Numbered from the stretch's first letter, positions 17,176-26,696 are shown. The stretch: DNA of 64,000 bases from Rhizobium sp. WYCCWR10014 (GCF_001657485.1 NZ_LXFU01000051.1:483543-547542); one strand, 5' to 3'. The notes: generated from the sequence alone by a model not told the origin. Made by a program: numbers and translations.

Positions 17176-17901
17176 ATGGCAAGCTTGGAACTGCTCGGCT
17201 TCGGCTCGACCGGATGGGGCGCGCTGCTCATTGCCGCCGCCTTGATGACGCTGGCCGTCACGGCAACGGCGCTGGCGATCGGCGCGGTGCTCGGCGCGAT
17301 CATTGCTGCGGCGAAACTCTCCGGCAATCTTATCCTCGTCGCGCTCGGCAACGTCTATACGACCGTGTTTCGCGGCGTGCCCGAGCTGCTGATCATCTAT
17401 CTCATCTATTTCGGCGGCTCCTCTGCCGTCACCGCGATCGGCCAGGCGATGGGTTACGAGGGCTTCCTCGGCTTGCCCTCCTTTATCGCAGGCGCGCTTG
17501 CGGTCGGCATCATTTCCGGCGCCTATCAGGCGGAGGTGTTCCGCGGCGCTTTTCACGCCATTTCCAAGGGCGAGCTCGAAGCGGCCTCGGCGATCGGCAT
17601 GCATCGCGGCATGCGCCTTCGCCGCATCATCATGCCGCAGGTGTTTCGCCTCGCTATCCCCGGCCTCGGTAACGTGTGGCAGCTCAGTCTCAAGGATTCG
17701 GCGCTGATCTCCGTCACCGGCCTTGCCGAGCTGATGCGCACAAGCCAGGTGGCGGCAGGCTCGACCCGGCAATATTTCCTGTTCTTCATCGCCGGCGGCT
17801 GCCTCTATCTTCTCCTCACCAGCCTTTCTGACCGCATCTTCAACGGGGCGGAGCGCCGCGCCAATCGCAGCATGCCGGCATCGGCCATGGGCCAGGCGTA
17901 A
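17176..17901 (+). CDS. ABC transporter permease, polar amino acids (HisQ-like)
   Basis: 241 residues from ATG 17176 (GGGGAACGG upstream). Five or so transmembrane segments and the family loop: 'TVFRGVPELLIIYLIYFGG' early and the EAA motif 'ELEAASAIGMHRGMRLRRIIMPQ' late. It belongs to the HisQ/HisM polar amino-acid uptake family. It pairs with the next permease 10 bp downstream to form a heterodimeric channel in the inner membrane. The 217-bp gap upstream holds a hairpin and repeats, but co-transcription with the binding-protein gene is likely. Confidence 0.92.
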   Translation: MASLELLGFGSTGWGALLIAAALMTLAVTATALAIGAVLGAIIAAAKLSGNLILVALGNVYTTVFRGVPELLIIYLIYFGGSSAVTAIGQAMGYEGFLGLPSFIAGALAVGIISGAYQAEVFRGAFHAISKGELEAASAIGMHRGMRLRRIIMPQVFRLAIPGLGNVWQLSLKDSALISVTGLAELMRTSQVAAGSTRQYFLFFIAGGCLYLLLTSLSDRIFNGAERRANRSMPASAMGQA

Positions 17902-17911
17902 GGAGGCGACA

Positions 17912-18616
17912 ATGGATTTCACCTTCATCGCCTCGACCATGGTCACCCTGCTCAAGGCCGTACCGACGACGCTCATCCTGTTTTCGCTGTCGATCATCAC
18001 AGGTGGCCTGCTGGCGCTTGTCATCGTCTGGATGAGGACCAGCGGCAACCCGGTGCTTACGAGCTTCGCAAAGGGTTACATCTTCATCTTCCGCGGCTCG
18101 CCGCTGCTGATCCAGATGTTCCTGGTGTTCTATGGCCTCGGCCAGTTCGGCTTCATCCGCTATTCCTTCCTCTGGCCGTTCCTGCGCGAGCCGATGGTCT
18201 GCGCCGTGCTGTCGCTGGCGCTCTGCACCGCCGGCTATACGGCGGAGATCTTCCGTGGCGGCATTCGCGCCGTCTCGCCGAAGGAGATCGAAGCGGCGCG
18301 CTCTATCGGCATGTCCGGCTTCCTACTGGTCCGCCGCATCCTGGCGCCGATTGCCTTCCGCCACGCGCTGCCGGCCTATTCCACCGAGATCGTGCTGATG
18401 ATGAAGTCGACGGCACTCGCAAGCCTCGTCACCGTCTGGGAGGTCACCGGCGTCGCCCAGCGGCTGATCTCGCAGACCTACCGCACGATGGAAGTCTTTC
18501 TCTGTGCGGCGATCATCTATCTCGTTTTGAACTTCATCATCCTGCAGGGCATGGCTCTGCTCGAATATTCGCTCTCCCGACACCGCCGCGCGGCCCCGCA
18601 AGCGCTGAAGGCGTAA
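17912..18616 (+). CDS. ABC transporter permease, polar amino acids (HisM-like)
   Basis: 234 residues. The second inner-membrane subunit: 'FIFRGSPLLIQMFLVFYGLG' and the EAA loop 'EIEAARSIGMSGFLLVRRI', which docks on the ATPase. An AAGGAGGCGAC ribosome site precedes ATG 17912. Ten bases after the HisQ-like gene and 27 before the ATPase, so clearly one operon. Confidence 0.92.
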   Translation: MDFTFIASTMVTLLKAVPTTLILFSLSIITGGLLALVIVWMRTSGNPVLTSFAKGYIFIFRGSPLLIQMFLVFYGLGQFGFIRYSFLWPFLREPMVCAVLSLALCTAGYTAEIFRGGIRAVSPKEIEAARSIGMSGFLLVRRILAPIAFRHALPAYSTEIVLMMKSTALASLVTVWEVTGVAQRLISQTYRTMEVFLCAAIIYLVLNFIILQGMALLEYSLSRHRRAAPQALKA

Positions 18617-18643
18617 GCGGCTTTTGACCCGATTGGAGCACTC

Positions 18644-19420
18644 ATGCCAGGCGTAACCCGACTATCGGTCCGCAATATCCGCAAGAGCTTCGGTACGCAC
18701 GAGGTCTTGCGCGGCATTTCCCTCGATGCGGAAGATGGCGATGTGATTTCGCTGCTCGGCGCCTCCGGCTCCGGCAAGTCGACCTTTCTGCGCTGCATCA
18801 ACATGCTGGAAACCGCAAGCGACGGCGAGATCTGGGTCGACGGCGAGGAGATCCGCATGGTGCACAAGAACGGCCGGAGCAAGCCGGCCAGCCAGAAGCA
18901 GGTGGACCATATTCGCTCCGAGCTCGGCATGGTGTTCCAGTCCTTCAACCTCTGGTCCCATATGACGATCCTGCAGAACGTCATCGAAGGGCCGATCCAC
19001 GTGCTGAAGCGACCGCGCGCCGACTGCATCGCCGAGGCCGAAGCGCTGCTCGAAAAGGTCGGCATCGCCGATAAACGTCATGCCTATCCAGCCCATCTCT
19101 CCGGCGGTCAGCAGCAGCGAGCGGCAATCGCCCGGGCGCTGGCGATGAAGCCGAAGGTGATGCTGTTCGACGAGCCGACCTCGGCGCTCGATCCGGAGCT
19201 TGTCGGCGAAGTGCTGCGCGTCATGCGCGCGCTTGCCGAGGAAGGCATGACCATGCTCGTCGTCACCCATGAGATGAGCTTTGCCCGCAACGTCTCGAAC
19301 CGCGTCGTCTTCATGCGCGAAGGGCTGATCGAAAGCAGCGGCAAGCCGGACGACATGTTCACCGGCGGCGCGACACCCGCTTTCCGCCAGTTCATCGGCC
19401 ATTTCGGAAGCGGTCAATGA
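18644..19420 (+). CDS. ABC transporter ATP-binding protein, polar amino acids (HisP-like)
   Basis: 258 residues with Walker A 'GASGSGKST', Q-loop 'GMVFQSFNLW', signature 'LSGGQQQRAAIARAL', Walker B 'VMLFDEPTSALDPE' and switch His 'VVTHEM'. It powers the importer encoded just upstream. The stop overlaps the start of the HAL-like gene (ATGA), so the importer and that enzyme-like protein are made together, linking the latter to the transported compound. Confidence 0.94.
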   Translation: MPGVTRLSVRNIRKSFGTHEVLRGISLDAEDGDVISLLGASGSGKSTFLRCINMLETASDGEIWVDGEEIRMVHKNGRSKPASQKQVDHIRSELGMVFQSFNLWSHMTILQNVIEGPIHVLKRPRADCIAEAEALLEKVGIADKRHAYPAHLSGGQQQRAAIARALAMKPKVMLFDEPTSALDPELVGEVLRVMRALAEEGMTMLVVTHEMSFARNVSNRVVFMREGLIESSGKPDDMFTGGATPAFRQFIGHFGSGQ

Positions 19421-20904
19421 CGATCACCATCGATGCCGTGCTGACCTGGCGTGATGTCGCCCGCGTCGGGGCAGGGGAGGCGCTTGCGCTGTCGCCGGCT
19501 GCCTCAGCGCGCGTCGAGCAGGCAAGCCGCATCGTTGCGCGCATCGTCGAGACGGGCGTGCGCGCCTATGGCGTCAATACCGGTGTCGGGGCACTGGCCG
19601 ATACGGTGGTCGATCGTGCCTCGCAGAGCCTGTTATCGCGCAGCATCGTGCTCAGCCATGCCTGCGGCGTCGGGCCATTGCTTGAAGCCCGCGAGGTGCG
19701 CGCCATCATCGCCGCACAAATTGCCAATTTCGCCCATGGACATTCCGGCGTGCGGCGCGAGATCGTCGAGCATCTTGCGGCCATGCTGGAACATGATTGC
19801 ATTCCCGACGTGCCGTCCAAGGGCTCGGCTGGTTACCTCGTCCACAACGCCCATATTGCCCTTGTTCTGATCGGCGAAGGCAGCGCTCACCTGGGCGACC
19901 GGCGCATGAGTGGCCGCGAGGCGCTGGCTGCGATCGGCCTCCAACCGCTGGTGCTCGGCGCCAAGGAGGGCTTGAGCCTGGTCAACGGCACGGCCTGCGC
20001 CACCGGCCTGGCGGCCGTGGCGCTTTCGCGCGCCGAGCGGCTGCTCGACTGGGCCGATGCGATCGCAGCGCTGACGCTGGAAGCGGCGGGCTGCCAGATT
20101 GCCGCCTTCGACGCCGCCGTGCTGGCGCTACGCCCATCGGCGGGAATAGAGAAAGTCGGAGCGAGCCTGCGCGCGCGGCTCCAGGGCAGCGGCCTTGTCG
20201 CCGCCGCCTTCGGCCGGCGCACGCAGGATGCGCTCAGCCTTCGTTCGGTTCCGCATGCCCATGGCGCCGCCCGCGATGTCTTCGACAATTCCGCCCGCGT
20301 CGTCGATCAGGAACTTGCCTCGGTGACGGACAATCCGGCTGTCTCTGGCACCCCGGAACAGCCGATCGTCTCTTCCGAGGCGCATGCCGTTGCCCCGGCG
20401 CTTGGGCAGGCGGCCGATAGCCTGGCAATTGCGCTCGCACAGATCGGCGCGATCAGCGAACGGCGCATGGACCGGCTGGTCAATCCGCTGGTCAGCGGCC
20501 TGCCGCCCTTCCTCGCCAGCGATGCCGGCAGCCATTCCGGCTTCATGATCGCCCAATATACCGCCGCGGCACTCAGCAACGAGAACCGCCGCCTTGCCGC
20601 ACCCGCGGCCATGGACGGCGGTCTGACCTCCGGCCTGCAGGAAGATTTTCTCGCGCATCCGACGGCCGCCGCCGGCAAGCTGCTCGCCGTCATCGACAAT
20701 GCCGAATATATCCTGGCGATAGAATTGATGGCCGCTGCCCAGGCGCATGATTTCCTGGCGACGACGGCGCCGCGGGCGGCAGGCACGGACCTCGTCTACA
20801 AGGCCGTGCGGGAGCATGTTTCCCATTATGGCGACGATCGGCCGCTCAACGGCGATATCGAGGCTGTCCGCGGCTTGATCCGCGAGACCGCGCCGCCGCG
20901 ATAA
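19417..20904 (+). CDS. Histidine/aromatic ammonia-lyase family protein lacking the MIO triad
   Basis: 495 residues, full length for the HAL/PAL family, with conserved 'RAYGVNTGVGAL' (Tyr51), 'HGHSGVRREIVEHL', 'LVNGTACATG', 'VTDNPAVSG' and 'LQEDFLAH'. Where HutH has GSVGASGDLAPLAH, this protein has GSAGYLVHNAHI: the Ala-Ser-Gly that cyclises to the MIO cofactor is gone and the segment is about three residues shorter. The HutH 'PYCIRCQPQ' Tyr is also replaced (ALSLRSVPH), while the Arg remains. It is probably not an ordinary ammonia-lyase; it may bind histidine or urocanate or catalyse something else. It starts inside the ATPase stop codon. Confidence 0.85.
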   Translation: MTITIDAVLTWRDVARVGAGEALALSPAASARVEQASRIVARIVETGVRAYGVNTGVGALADTVVDRASQSLLSRSIVLSHACGVGPLLEAREVRAIIAAQIANFAHGHSGVRREIVEHLAAMLEHDCIPDVPSKGSAGYLVHNAHIALVLIGEGSAHLGDRRMSGREALAAIGLQPLVLGAKEGLSLVNGTACATGLAAVALSRAERLLDWADAIAALTLEAAGCQIAAFDAAVLALRPSAGIEKVGASLRARLQGSGLVAAAFGRRTQDALSLRSVPHAHGAARDVFDNSARVVDQELASVTDNPAVSGTPEQPIVSSEAHAVAPALGQAADSLAIALAQIGAISERRMDRLVNPLVSGLPPFLASDAGSHSGFMIAQYTAAALSNENRRLAAPAAMDGGLTSGLQEDFLAHPTAAAGKLLAVIDNAEYILAIELMAAAQAHDFLATTAPRAAGTDLVYKAVREHVSHYGDDRPLNGDIEAVRGLIRETAPPR

Positions 20905-20910
20905 TCGGCC

Positions 20911-21453
20911 TCAGAATGGCTGGGTTTCGGAATTCTGCTTTGGCTTTTCGCCGTCCTCGAGACGTTTGAGGCACAGGACGAAGGTCGGGTAGAGCTGCTC
21001 CACCCGCGAGAGCGGCAGCGTCCAGTCACCTTCGTCACCGGCAAAGGTGATCTGCACGTCAGGCATTCCGGCAAAGGAACTCTTGATGATCTTCTTCAAC
21101 CCGGCGCTCCCCTTGCTGGCCGGCCCCCAGAGGCGAAGCGTGTTCTTGTCGAAGAAATCGGCCGCGATGACCTTCGTCGCCGTACGGTCGGTCAGCGTCA
21201 CCTCGGTCTTGGTGCCGGCCGGAATATCCCATGTGGTCTTGGCGACCAGCCAGAACGTCTCGGTCGCGCTCTGGCGGAATTCCATGGTCTTGCCGACCTC
21301 GCTGTCCCACAGCAGCCGGCAATAGGGATGCGGGCTCTCATTGGCGAAACCGACTGACCATTGTCTCGCGCCGCCGATCCATTCGGTCTCGCCGAAGGCT
21401 GAGACCGGCTGCAGGAGGGCGGCCATCAGAACCATCACTGTCGGAATTTTCAT
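20911..21453 (-). CDS. Secreted hypothetical protein
   Basis: About 180 residues if translation starts at ATG 21451-21453, which gives a good signal peptide (MKIPTVMVLMAALLQPVSAFG); the frame is open 14 codons further to 21495. The mature protein is beta-rich with two Cys (PYCRLLWD and FVLCLKRLE) and ends with a polar tail. No family recognised. Its stop is 6 bp from the stop of the HAL-like gene (convergent). Probably periplasmic. Confidence 0.7.
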   Translation of the reverse strand: MKIPTVMVLMAALLQPVSAFGETEWIGGARQWSVGFANESPHPYCRLLWDSEVGKTMEFRQSATETFWLVAKTTWDIPAGTKTEVTLTDRTATKVIAADFFDKNTLRLWGPASKGSAGLKKIIKSSFAGMPDVQITFAGDEGDWTLPLSRVEQLYPTFVLCLKRLEDGEKPKQNSETQPF

Positions 21454-21702
21454 CGCCGAAATAATCTCCAACGCCATCGGCCTCAGCAATAGCAAAAGAA
21501 GGTTGAGCTTTTGCTACTAAAGCGCCGCGCGACTTTTCATGTTGATGGGCGCTATAGCAGTTTGAACTGCTGTTCCCGCTTGCCGCGTCTGGCTGTGAGT
21601 TCGGCTAAAATTCGGCTGGACGCTGCGGCGAACTGAACTGAGCTGACGATGATGTCTTGGTCATGGGCGGATGTCCCACTGCCCTTCAGTGGATCGGGCT
21701 GC

Positions 21703-22698
21703 TCACGCCGCCAACCCCGCGATCCGCGAAAGCAGCCACAGCATCGCGGCGGTCCCGATTATGTAGGCGCCGAACTGACGTGCCGGTGCGGGCTGTATCG
21801 TGCTCAGCGCGCTTGCTGCCCGAAGCACGACCAACGCCGCGGCGACGAAGATCAGCTGTCCTGCCTCGACACCCAGGTTGAATGTCAGCAGGCTCAGTGG
21901 CACATCGGATCGCGGCAAGCCGATTTCCATCAAGGCACCGGCGAAACCGAAGCCGTGCAGCAGCCCGAAGGCGAAGGCAACGACCCAGGGGTAGCTCTCG
22001 GAGAGCCGCCTTTCGCCCGGCTTCATCTTGATCAGTTCGCTTGCGACGAATGCGATACTGAGGGCGATCGTCGCTTCCACCGGTTTCTGCGGCAAACTGA
22101 AATATCCGAGTGACGCGCCAGCCAGCGTGATGCTGTGCGCGATCGTAAAGGCCGTGATCGTCTTGACCAGCATCCAGCGGTCTCGAATGAGTAGCATGAT
22201 TGCAAGCACGAAGAGCAGGTGATCAAGACCCGAGAGTATATGGTCGACGCCCAGCAGAAAATAGGTCTGGGCGAACTCGAGGCTGGTCTGCGCGCCGGCG
22301 GCGGTGAAGGAGGGCGCGTCCGGCATGAGGCGCACGACCTCCGTGTCGCCGTTCTCGTATTCGATGCGGACGAGCGCTTCGGTCATGGTCGACTTGAGGC
22401 CGTTGATGCCGATCTCGCCGCCCCTCAATCCCCCCGCACAAGCGACGGTGCTTCGCTCCAGATAAGCTCCGTCCGCGATTAACCTCGCCGGTTCGGCTTT
22501 CTCGATGCACCGCTTTGGCAGACTTGCATAGAGCCCGAGACGCATGTCGCCTTGCGCCGGAACCTTCCAGACGACGGCGAACTCGTCGCGCGCCGTTTCG
22601 CGCATGTCGAGATAGGCCGGCCGAATCTCATGAGTGTACCCCGCTGTGGCCAGCAACACCGGCATCAGCACGGCCAGCAGCGCCCCAAGCCGCGTCAT
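21703..22698 (-). CDS. HupE/UreJ-like membrane protein
   Basis: 331 residues. A signal peptide (LLAVLMPVLLATAGYTHE), a soluble domain to about residue 140, then about seven membrane helices with the HupE/UreJ_2 pattern: 'FLLGVDHILSGLDHLLFVLAIMLL', 'ITAFTIAHSITLAGA', 'VAFAFGLLHGFGFAGAL' and 'FNLGVEAGQL'. His/Asp-rich helices suggest metal (for example Ni or Co) permeation, but there is no hydrogenase or urease here. It overlaps the PPIase stop by four bases and ends the leftward envelope gene cluster. Confidence 0.85.
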   Translation of the reverse strand: MTRLGALLAVLMPVLLATAGYTHEIRPAYLDMRETARDEFAVVWKVPAQGDMRLGLYASLPKRCIEKAEPARLIADGAYLERSTVACAGGLRGGEIGINGLKSTMTEALVRIEYENGDTEVVRLMPDAPSFTAAGAQTSLEFAQTYFLLGVDHILSGLDHLLFVLAIMLLIRDRWMLVKTITAFTIAHSITLAGASLGYFSLPQKPVEATIALSIAFVASELIKMKPGERRLSESYPWVVAFAFGLLHGFGFAGALMEIGLPRSDVPLSLLTFNLGVEAGQLIFVAAALVVLRAASALSTIQPAPARQFGAYIIGTAAMLWLLSRIAGLAA

Positions 22699-23624
22699 GG
22701 GTCGGTTCCCACGCCGGCCGGGCTTTCGACGCTCACCACATAGCGCTTAAGGAGTTCGGCCAAGCGCTGGTTCTCGAGTTCTTTGCGTTTAGCGTTCGTC
22801 CACTCCCGGGCAACGGCGTCGCGAACCTCGTCGAGCGTCGGCACTCGGCCGGGCACGCGCTCCGTCACGCGGATCAGGTGCAGCCCGAAGCTGGAATTGA
22901 CGGGACCCGTCCATTGGCCCGCAGGGATCTTGTCGAGTTCTTCGGCGAAATCGGCGCCGAAGGTCTGGCCGATCGATGTCTTGCTCGAAAGCGGCAGGTC
23001 GGGCGGGAGCATCGTGGGGTCGCCAAATAGGGTGCGATCCGTGGCCGAATCGGTCAGCAGCGCTTTGAGAACGGAAGCTGCGTCCTGTGCTCTCGTGTCG
23101 CCGCGCCGCTGAGGGTTGAAGTACACCTGCTGGAAGGCCAGCATCGAACCGATCTGGAACATGGCTGCATTGGCTTTCAGATAGGCGTCCAACTCCGCAT
23201 CGGTCGGTGCCAGCGCTTCGGCGTCGGCGACGTTCAGGAATTCCATCTTCTGGCGCAGGCGGCGACGAACCACCGTGTCGTCCCTGTCGAGCCCGAGCTT
23301 CAGCGCCTGGCGTACCAGAATTTCCTCCTTCACATAGTCGTCGATCAGGGCTTTTAGTTCCTCGGCCGTTGGCGGACGTTGCCAGGTCCCCGCGAACACG
23401 GCGGCCATTTGCTCGATCTTTGGCGCCGTAACGACGATGCTGTCCGGCTTGTCGTCCGCATCGGCGCCAAAGAGCCCATAAGCCGCAAAGACAAGCAGCG
23501 CGAGAGCCAGGAAGTGGACCAGCGGCTCCCTCAACACACGTTTCAACAGGATCGTCCTCACTTTGCCGTATGCTGGGCCGGTCGACGATCCGGCGGCCGG
23601 TTCAACCGCCGGCATCGCAGTCAT
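22695..23624 (-). CDS. Membrane-anchored parvulin-type peptidyl-prolyl isomerase
   Basis: 309 residues. One N-terminal membrane segment (PLVHFLALALLVFAAYGLFG) places the rest in the periplasm; a SurA/PpiD-like helical region is followed by a parvulin (PpiC) domain with 'FGADFAEELDKIPAGQWTGPVNSSFGLHLIRV'. It likely folds the secreted partners encoded beside it. Both ends overlap neighbouring genes: its start is inside the end of the DUF3604 gene and its stop overlaps the HupE-like start, so the three are translated as a unit. Confidence 0.87.
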   Translation of the reverse strand: MTAMPAVEPAAGSSTGPAYGKVRTILLKRVLREPLVHFLALALLVFAAYGLFGADADDKPDSIVVTAPKIEQMAAVFAGTWQRPPTAEELKALIDDYVKEEILVRQALKLGLDRDDTVVRRRLRQKMEFLNVADAEALAPTDAELDAYLKANAAMFQIGSMLAFQQVYFNPQRRGDTRAQDAASVLKALLTDSATDRTLFGDPTMLPPDLPLSSKTSIGQTFGADFAEELDKIPAGQWTGPVNSSFGLHLIRVTERVPGRVPTLDEVRDAVAREWTNAKRKELENQRLAELLKRYVVSVESPAGVGTDP

Positions 23625-25567
23625 GGCGTGTACCAGATCGGCGAGGTATAGGCGCGTTCGGTGACAGTCATCCGCGTACCCTCAAGCGGCTTCGTTCCAA
23701 AGCGTTTGGCATCATAGGCGGTCCAGCGCGGCGTCGGTATCTCGATGACGCGTCCATAGTAGAAGGCCTTCTGCTTCGGGTCGAAGCTGGGGTCTTTCCA
23801 CACAGCGATCAGTTCCGGCGCACCGATTGTGTTGGTCCAGGTCGCGTTCTCGATGTCGACGGTGCTGCCGACCGATGGCACCTTGCCGTCGGCGCCTGGT
23901 TTGCGGTCCCCGCCCCAGGCGACGTCAAACACCTGCTCATGCGTCTCGCCCTTGTCGTCGAGCCAGCCCTTGACGATCTGGTAACGGTCGAGATTGGCTC
24001 CAATCGGATCTCGCAGTGCGGCGACGAGAAATGACGGCGCCTTGCCTTCCGGCGCTGCTGTGAGATCGTCGCCCATGGGAACGCCCTTGCTGTAGCCGAT
24101 CGCGCCGGGGTTGCGGCTCTCGGCATCGGCTGGCGAGAAATCCCACCCGCCGAAGAAGCGCACGGCCATGCGCGATCCGGTTGTCGCATAGGTTTCCTTG
24201 CGCTGCATGGCGTCCCAGATCGACTCGCGGGTGTTTTCCGCCGCCCACACCGCCGCGTAGCCCGAAGCGCCAACCTCCCAGTCCATCACCGTGATACCAG
24301 TCTTGGCATTCTTGACGAATGTTGCCGTCAGGCGTTCCGGGCTGGGCTCCTGCGGCGTGGTCTTTCCGAAGAAGTTTTCCTCTTCCATGGCTGCAAGGCC
24401 CGTATGCGCGTCGGAGCTGCCGACCAGCCCGACCTTATAGGGGTTCGTGCCAAGTTCGGCTTCGAGCTTGAGGCCGTTCTTCAGCGCGGACCTGGTATAT
24501 TCGAACTCCAGCATATCGGGCGTTTTCGGCACGCTGGCGTCGAGATTGCCGAAGTCCCAGATCTCGAAGTCGGCGAACTCGTCATTGGGCGAGAGCGTCG
24601 GATGCGCCTCTCCGGTGCCTTTCGTCTGCGTCGTCTCGTAGAGGCGTTCCCACCTGGAGCGCTGCTCGACATATTCCTTGTCGACCGGCTTGCCGGTGAA
24701 GGATTCAATCAGCGGGAACATGCGGCCGTTGGACAGATTGCCGTTGTGCGCGATCGCGAGCACGTTGCCGCCGGTCTTGTCCTCATAGGCCTGCATCCAC
24801 TTCCATAGATCGCGCGGATTGTCGCTGCCCAAGGGCTTAAGCGTCGTATAGGGCACGACCTGGTCGGCCTTGTCGGCATTGTCGCGGAAGATGACATTGC
24901 GATGCAGATTGTTGCCTTCCGTGTTCGAGGTCCACTCATAGCCGATGAAGGCGGTGAAGCGGCCCGGATCATTGTATTCCTCGGCGGCCTTTATCGTGTC
25001 CTGCCACGCGTTCTTGTAGGGACGTGTCTCCGGCCCGTAGATCATGCTCTTAGGAAGCGTTCCCTTGCCGAAGCTGAAGATGATCTCGAGTGCGGCCTTG
25101 CCGCCTTGTCCCGCCTTGATCTCCTCGTACCAGGTCTTGGCCTGCGGATCGGAAATGACTTCCGGCTTGCCGGCGAAGAGGTCGGGGAACATGCCCATGT
25201 TGTCCGAGTGGTCGGCCACCACCAGAAAGTCGAGCGGCCGTGACAGCTTAGCGGGCTGGCCGCTCGACGCCGTAATCTCCTCGCCGCGAGCGAAGCGGTA
25301 GGCGTCGCGAGGCGTCAACCGTGCGCCGAATGCGCCGGCATCGAACGAAGCTCCGGTGTGGAGATGCGTGTCGCCGAAGAGCGGCCGGGTCGGAAAATTG
25401 CGCCCCGCATAGGGCGAGTAGACAGGTTTGCTGGAAAACGCCTTTCCAGCCTTGGCGCTGTCCAGACTACCTATGTCGGTGGTCTCCTGGGCCGCAGCCG
25501 GCAAGGCAGAGCCAAGGCCTACGAGCCCCGCCATTATCAACTTCGCAGATATCTTGTTCTTGTTCAT
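23621..25567 (-). CDS. Secreted DUF3604 protein
   Basis: 648 residues, normal for DUF3604. A signal peptide (LIMAGLVGLGSALPAAAQ) precedes a PHP/amidohydrolase-like domain: 'LFGDTHLHTGASFDAGAFG' (metal ligands), 'FLVVADHSDNMGMFPDL', 'FTAFIGYEWTSNTEGNNLHRN' and 'GLVGSSDAHTG'. The family is annotated as of unknown function, and the motifs suggest a metal-dependent hydrolase in the periplasm. The ribosome site is AAGGGGG. It shares four bases with the PPIase gene. Confidence 0.9.
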   Translation of the reverse strand: MNKNKISAKLIMAGLVGLGSALPAAAQETTDIGSLDSAKAGKAFSSKPVYSPYAGRNFPTRPLFGDTHLHTGASFDAGAFGARLTPRDAYRFARGEEITASSGQPAKLSRPLDFLVVADHSDNMGMFPDLFAGKPEVISDPQAKTWYEEIKAGQGGKAALEIIFSFGKGTLPKSMIYGPETRPYKNAWQDTIKAAEEYNDPGRFTAFIGYEWTSNTEGNNLHRNVIFRDNADKADQVVPYTTLKPLGSDNPRDLWKWMQAYEDKTGGNVLAIAHNGNLSNGRMFPLIESFTGKPVDKEYVEQRSRWERLYETTQTKGTGEAHPTLSPNDEFADFEIWDFGNLDASVPKTPDMLEFEYTRSALKNGLKLEAELGTNPYKVGLVGSSDAHTGLAAMEEENFFGKTTPQEPSPERLTATFVKNAKTGITVMDWEVGASGYAAVWAAENTRESIWDAMQRKETYATTGSRMAVRFFGGWDFSPADAESRNPGAIGYSKGVPMGDDLTAAPEGKAPSFLVAALRDPIGANLDRYQIVKGWLDDKGETHEQVFDVAWGGDRKPGADGKVPSVGSTVDIENATWTNTIGAPELIAVWKDPSFDPKQKAFYYGRVIEIPTPRWTAYDAKRFGTKPLEGTRMTVTERAYTSPIWYTP

Positions 25568-25907
25568 CGCTTCCCCCTTTTGCAGAAGTTATCCTTGAAC
25601 TGTCTGAGCTGACTCTTGTTGATTTGCACCAATGACGGGAAACCTCGTCTCCCCTTGGTCCGAAGCGATTTCTTCATCAATCCTTCCATCATCCGATTGG
25701 ACCCAGCCCGCCAAGCACGCTACCTCCGGAGTGAAACGATATCGCTCGGATCGATCCGTGCTGGATACCGAACTGCGAACCACCGTTCTTGCCAAGGCGG
25801 CTCTCTGCTTCCTGGGGGCGTCGTTGTTCCGGCTCCTGGGCCAGGCCTTCAAAAGGCGAGCATGTTGGGAGGACAATCGCTCGCGGACGAAGTTCGCCAG
25901 TCCGGCG
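25568..25907. other. Intergenic gap within the envelope cluster
   Basis: 340 bp between the DUF3604 and barrel genes. Frames on both strands lack motifs and ribosome sites. It may hold a second promoter for the DUF3604-PPIase-HupE group. Confidence 0.45.
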
Positions 25908-26696
25908 TTAGAACCGTATGGCGACCCCGAAAATCGGCCCCTGCTGGACGACGTCGAAGACGAAGCCGTCATTCTCGTAATTGACGCCAAGTGCGCGATA
26001 TCCGGCGATCGCCGAGATGCTGTCGTTAAACTTGTAGCCGAGCCCCAATGCCAAGTCCCAGTCGAGATCGGCGCCGCCGGCGCCCACAAGACCCCATCCC
26101 GTGAGATAGATCTCCGGCGTGAAGAAGTAGTTGCCCCTGACGCCGGCGACGGCATCGACCCATGTGGCGCTGTCCTCGACATCCACTCCGGCCAGAATGC
26201 CGCCATTAAAGGAGATCTCGGTTTCGACCGACCAGACTTTCATGCCGCCGACCACGTCGAGATGGCCATTTTGGTCTTCGAGGATGGCGTAGCCGATGCC
26301 AAGAAATCCCGCGAAGGTCTTCGACGTCACATCGACGCTGTCGGCAAGGATGCCGGCCGGCGTGTCGGCATCCGCACCCAGCTTCGTGTAGATCACGTCG
26401 CCGACAATGCTGAAGCGATCGTATCTTGCTTCCCCTGCCGCCATGAACGCGAAGTCGAGATTTTCGAGAATATCGCTGAAGTCAGAGTCGAGATGGACTT
26501 CCGGAAGCCCGAACTGCCCCGTGTCGCCGGAGATGCCGGCCGCCCAGAAATATGGAGCGAATGTGAATTCCCAGCCGCTCGGGCTCTCGATTGACTTCGC
26601 CTCTGGCGCGAGCGGCGTGATATCGGCGGCGTTGCTGGCCGCCGCCGCGCAGATGCCCGTCAATAAAAGCAAGCCACGCAGGTATATGGCTTTCAT
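25908..26696 (-). CDS. Outer-membrane beta-barrel protein
   Basis: 262 residues with a signal peptide (LLLLTGICAAAASNAAD) and alternating hydrophobic strands ending in a terminal aromatic (GPIFGVAIRF), as the Bam machine requires. 'WEFTFAPYFWAAGISGDTG' near the start is typical of a porin-like/OmpW-type family of 8-12 strands. It may form a pore for the substrate or product of the sulfatase/cytochrome set. 90 bp downstream of the cytochrome gene, same direction. Confidence 0.85.
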   Translation of the reverse strand: MKAIYLRGLLLLTGICAAAASNAADITPLAPEAKSIESPSGWEFTFAPYFWAAGISGDTGQFGLPEVHLDSDFSDILENLDFAFMAAGEARYDRFSIVGDVIYTKLGADADTPAGILADSVDVTSKTFAGFLGIGYAILEDQNGHLDVVGGMKVWSVETEISFNGGILAGVDVEDSATWVDAVAGVRGNYFFTPEIYLTGWGLVGAGGADLDWDLALGLGYKFNDSISAIAGYRALGVNYENDGFVFDVVQQGPIFGVAIRF

